Of a stretch of 64,000 nt of DNA, positions 61,787-64,000 are shown piece after piece (positions within the stretch are counted from its first letter, which is position 1; each line of letters starts with the position of its first letter). The notes under the pieces are model-generated. The model did not search any database. It had not been told where the DNA came from and saw only the letters and a list, made by a program, of their open reading frames with translations. The DNA is from JAMXLG01 sp963765935. Lineage in GTDB: Bacteria > Vulcanimicrobiota > Vulcanimicrobiia > Vulcanimicrobiales > Vulcanimicrobiaceae. The DNA lies in the NCBI GenBank assembly GCA_963765935.1, contig CAVXXX010000003.1, positions 238,568 to 302,567 of the forward strand, given 5' to 3'. A program made the translations under genes and the position numbers.

Positions 61787-64000
61787 CTACCACAGCAACT
61801 TCAAGCCAAATTGGATTTGACGTGATGTTGTCGACGTGCTGGTGATCAGACCTGCTGTGGGTGATACGCCTGTGGGAGTGAACACGACTGCATTAGGCGT
61901 ATTGAAATTTGCCCTGTTCAGCAGATTGAATAACTCGGCGCGAAACTGTAAGTTTGCTCGTTCACGAATGGGCGTGTCTTTTAGAAGAGAGAAGTCCCAG
62001 GTGGCGAGGCCAGGCCCGATCAAGGTGTCCCTGCCGAGATTGCCGTAGAATCCACTACCGTTGGGCGGCGCGAGGAATGCCGCAGGATTAAACCACTGAT
62101 TCACATTGCCTAGAATTACGGGGCCGGTGAAAGAGGGATTGACGAATGGGCGCACTGGATTGCGCGTGTCGCCATTATTCGACGGGTTGTAACTGAGCTG
62201 AGGGGTGAAAGGAAAGCCGCTTTGAATCGTCACGATGGAGTTGACGGTCCAGCCGCTTGCGAGAGCATTCGCGAATCCGCTGTCATTGCCGAAAAATCGC
62301 TTGCCATGCCCGAAGGGCAGAGCGTACACGGCGCTGATTACGCCCACATTCCTGACGTCAAAGTTGGCAAGTCCGCGGTCGGCGCGAAGATCGAACGGAT
62401 TCGAAGCGAGCGCCGGCTCGCCGCCCGAGGTAGTGGCGTTCAGAGAGTCTCCATCATCGATGGTCTTTGACCAGGTGTAAGCTCCGCGAACTGCAAGGCC
62501 TCCTCGAAGCGATGATTGATGTCGACCTGTAGGCCGTTGTAGGAACTATCGGCCTCCGAGAAATAGGTCCAGGTATTGGCGATCGTCGGGTTGGCTCTGG
62601 TCGCAGTGGGAACGTAATAGGTTCCGGCGGGAACAGGCGTATTCGCCAGGCCAGCCGGGAAAGCTTGCGGGATAAGTGGCCGGACATGGCGACGCCGGGC
62701 AGACCACAGGGAAAAGGCTCATTGGCATCAATGCCGATCAGCTCGTGATATCCATGTGACCCCACGTAGCCGAGACTGACAGCCGTGTTGGTTGTCAGTT
62801 GTTGTTGAATGCGAAGCGACCAGGAGATCAGGGTGGGAGTTTCGAGATCGGGTTGGACTCCGCCCGGAACTAAACGCGCGGTTGTAGGGACCGGAGCAGC
62901 AGGTGAGAGCGGAAGTTTCGAAACGGAAGCGTTCGGCAGGCTGTAAGTCGGGTTAAAAGGCGCGTTCTGATCAGTGCGATAGCCGAGCGCATCCTGCAGA
63001 TCGTTGTACATCCCGAAGCCAGCGCGCACAACGGTCTTGTTGCTGAATGGACTCCATGCGATTCCTACTCTGGGTTGTGGCAAGAACTTCCCCTTGTTTT
63101 GAGTAAATACAGAGTTTCCGATGACCGGTTGGCTTGAAATTACTCCATTGGGGTATGTGTAGTTAGAGGCGCGGCCGTGAGCCTCATTCCAGCCGGTAGT
63201 GAATTCATCACGGAAGCCAAGCGAGAGCGTTAGTTTCGGACTCAGCCGAATGACATCTTCGGCGTACCAAGCGCCGAAGAGCGATCGCCAATTCATCTCG
63301 GTGGGCGAGGGATCGTATAAGAAGCTGCTGGCGGTACCCTGCAAAAAAGTCTGGAGACTCGTGAACGTTGCTTGTCCGTATTGACTGAGCGCCAGAGTCT
63401 CATTCGACTGGAACTGCTGGAACCAGGCGCCGAAGCTGAACTGATGGCGGCCGATGGTGAAGGAAACGCGGTCTTCATAAGTGAAGATGTTGCGGGCGAC
63501 GCGCAGATTGCTGCCGTTGTTGCTCCCGGCGAGGCTTATTTGCGCGGTGGGGTTCGATGCCGCGCTGCCTCCGACCACGAGCGCGCCGATGGGTCTCCGG
63601 CCAAGAAACCGGGCAGGGACGCTGCGGGCGTGCCGGAGTTGGCTCACCGGTAAAGAAGTAACCGGCTCTCGAGAAACCGGCGCGGGCCGTATTCAGGAGA
63701 GTGCGGAGAAAACACGTGAGTTTCTTCGAGACTCGCGACCTGCTCCCGCAGGCTCTCCGCGTCGGCGCTGTAGGCATTGGTGCTGGTGGGAGTGAAGTCA
63801 GCACTGTCGTCGACTGTATAGGAGGCGTTAAGAGAATCTTTCGCTGTAAGAATCTGGTCTAACCGAACGGTTCCGAAGTCGTCTCGAATATTTGGAGTGG
63901 ACTATTGAAAGCTTCGGAGATTCCGCCGAAATCGGGAGCGCCAGGGGTGGGAAGAGGCCATGCGGAAATCAATGCAGGGAGTGCCGGCGAGATGCCGACG
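61787..64000 (-). pseudogene. Oar-like TonB-dependent receptor, frameshifted and partial
   Basis: Frames together give a large outer-membrane receptor typical of Acidobacteriota: RNIFTYEDRVSFTIGRHQFS, LFGAWYAEDVIRLSPKLTLS, RVGIAWSPFSNKTVVRAGFG, SLGYVGSHGYHELIG, and the tail LFNLLNRANFNTPNAVVFTP ending QIQFGLKLLW. Frame changes occur near 62,480, 62,650 and 63,640. The 5' end lies outside the window. Confidence 0.75.

Overview
The window reads as a Gram-negative, GC-rich, hopanoid-producing bacterium from a poorly cultured lineage. TonB-dependent receptors, three porin-like barrels and lipoproteins imply an outer membrane. HpnJ (41.3 kb), a csaB/DUF5693 pair and many small secreted proteins of unknown function would fit Candidatus Eremiobacterota (WPS-2) or a neighbouring phylum. 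That placement is inference from gene content only. Most genes between 1 bp and 53 kb are intact, closely packed and often overlap by ATGA or TAGTG junctions.

Layout. 0-0.75 kb: 3' end of a TonB receptor. 0.8-7.7 kb (minus): DUF5693 membrane protein, csaB, ileS and a PfkB sugar kinase, preceded by a terminator-ended, pseudoknotted RNA candidate. 7.9-9.8 kb: enoyl-CoA hydratase, a long hairpin abutting tRNA-Val, and a diiron/MBL-fold protein. 10.1-14.8 kb: porin, amtB and two secreted proteins. 14.8-25.4 kb: a giant SARP/AAA/TPR regulator, PLP decarboxylase, beta-lactamase-fold hydrolase, porin, FadR-type regulator and a YncE/phosphoesterase. 25.5-33.8 kb: RsbW-like protein, a multibranched palindromic element, CtpA protease, EamA transporter, Sua5, secreted proteins, UdgX and an Uup-like ABC-F ATPase. 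33.8-37.2 kb: a three-subunit cobalt-type nitrile hydratase, a bacterial SET-domain protein and an FMN alpha-hydroxyacid oxidase. 37.2-43.7 kb: SRPBCC remnant, split cyanovirin-N-like protein, two MFS transporters, DUF2267 protein, hpnJ and a frameshifted lyase-like lipoprotein. 44-52 kb: FecR/His-Pro-repeat protein, a GT4/USP remnant, lipoproteins, a P-loop kinase, a TolB-like propeller and a divergent DprA. 52-53.6 kb: a toxin-antitoxin-like pair with a perfect operator and a frameshifted nucleotidyltransferase. 53.6-56.6 kb: a segment bounded by two copies of the tRNA-Glu 3' end that carries an RHS core, an unrecognised C-terminal domain and an overlapping two-helix membrane protein.

The most exciting locus is that last one: a tRNA-Glu-bounded, 5'-truncated RHS module with a candidate immunity gene coupled by ATGA. 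Next are the pseudoknotted RNA ahead of DUF5693-csaB-ileS and the nested palindromic element at 26 kb.

At about 57.18 kb the character changes. A short-chain dehydrogenase is cut off and fused to a HEAT-repeat fragment. Everything to 64 kb (HEAT protein, response regulator, PAS histidine kinase, PDZ/7TM/GAF/SpoIIE phosphatase, Oar-like TonB receptor) looks like Acidobacteriota. Each of the longer genes there is broken by several frame changes although all its domains are present. I read this part as a possible assembly chimera with uncorrected indels, and anything past 57.18 kb should be used with caution.
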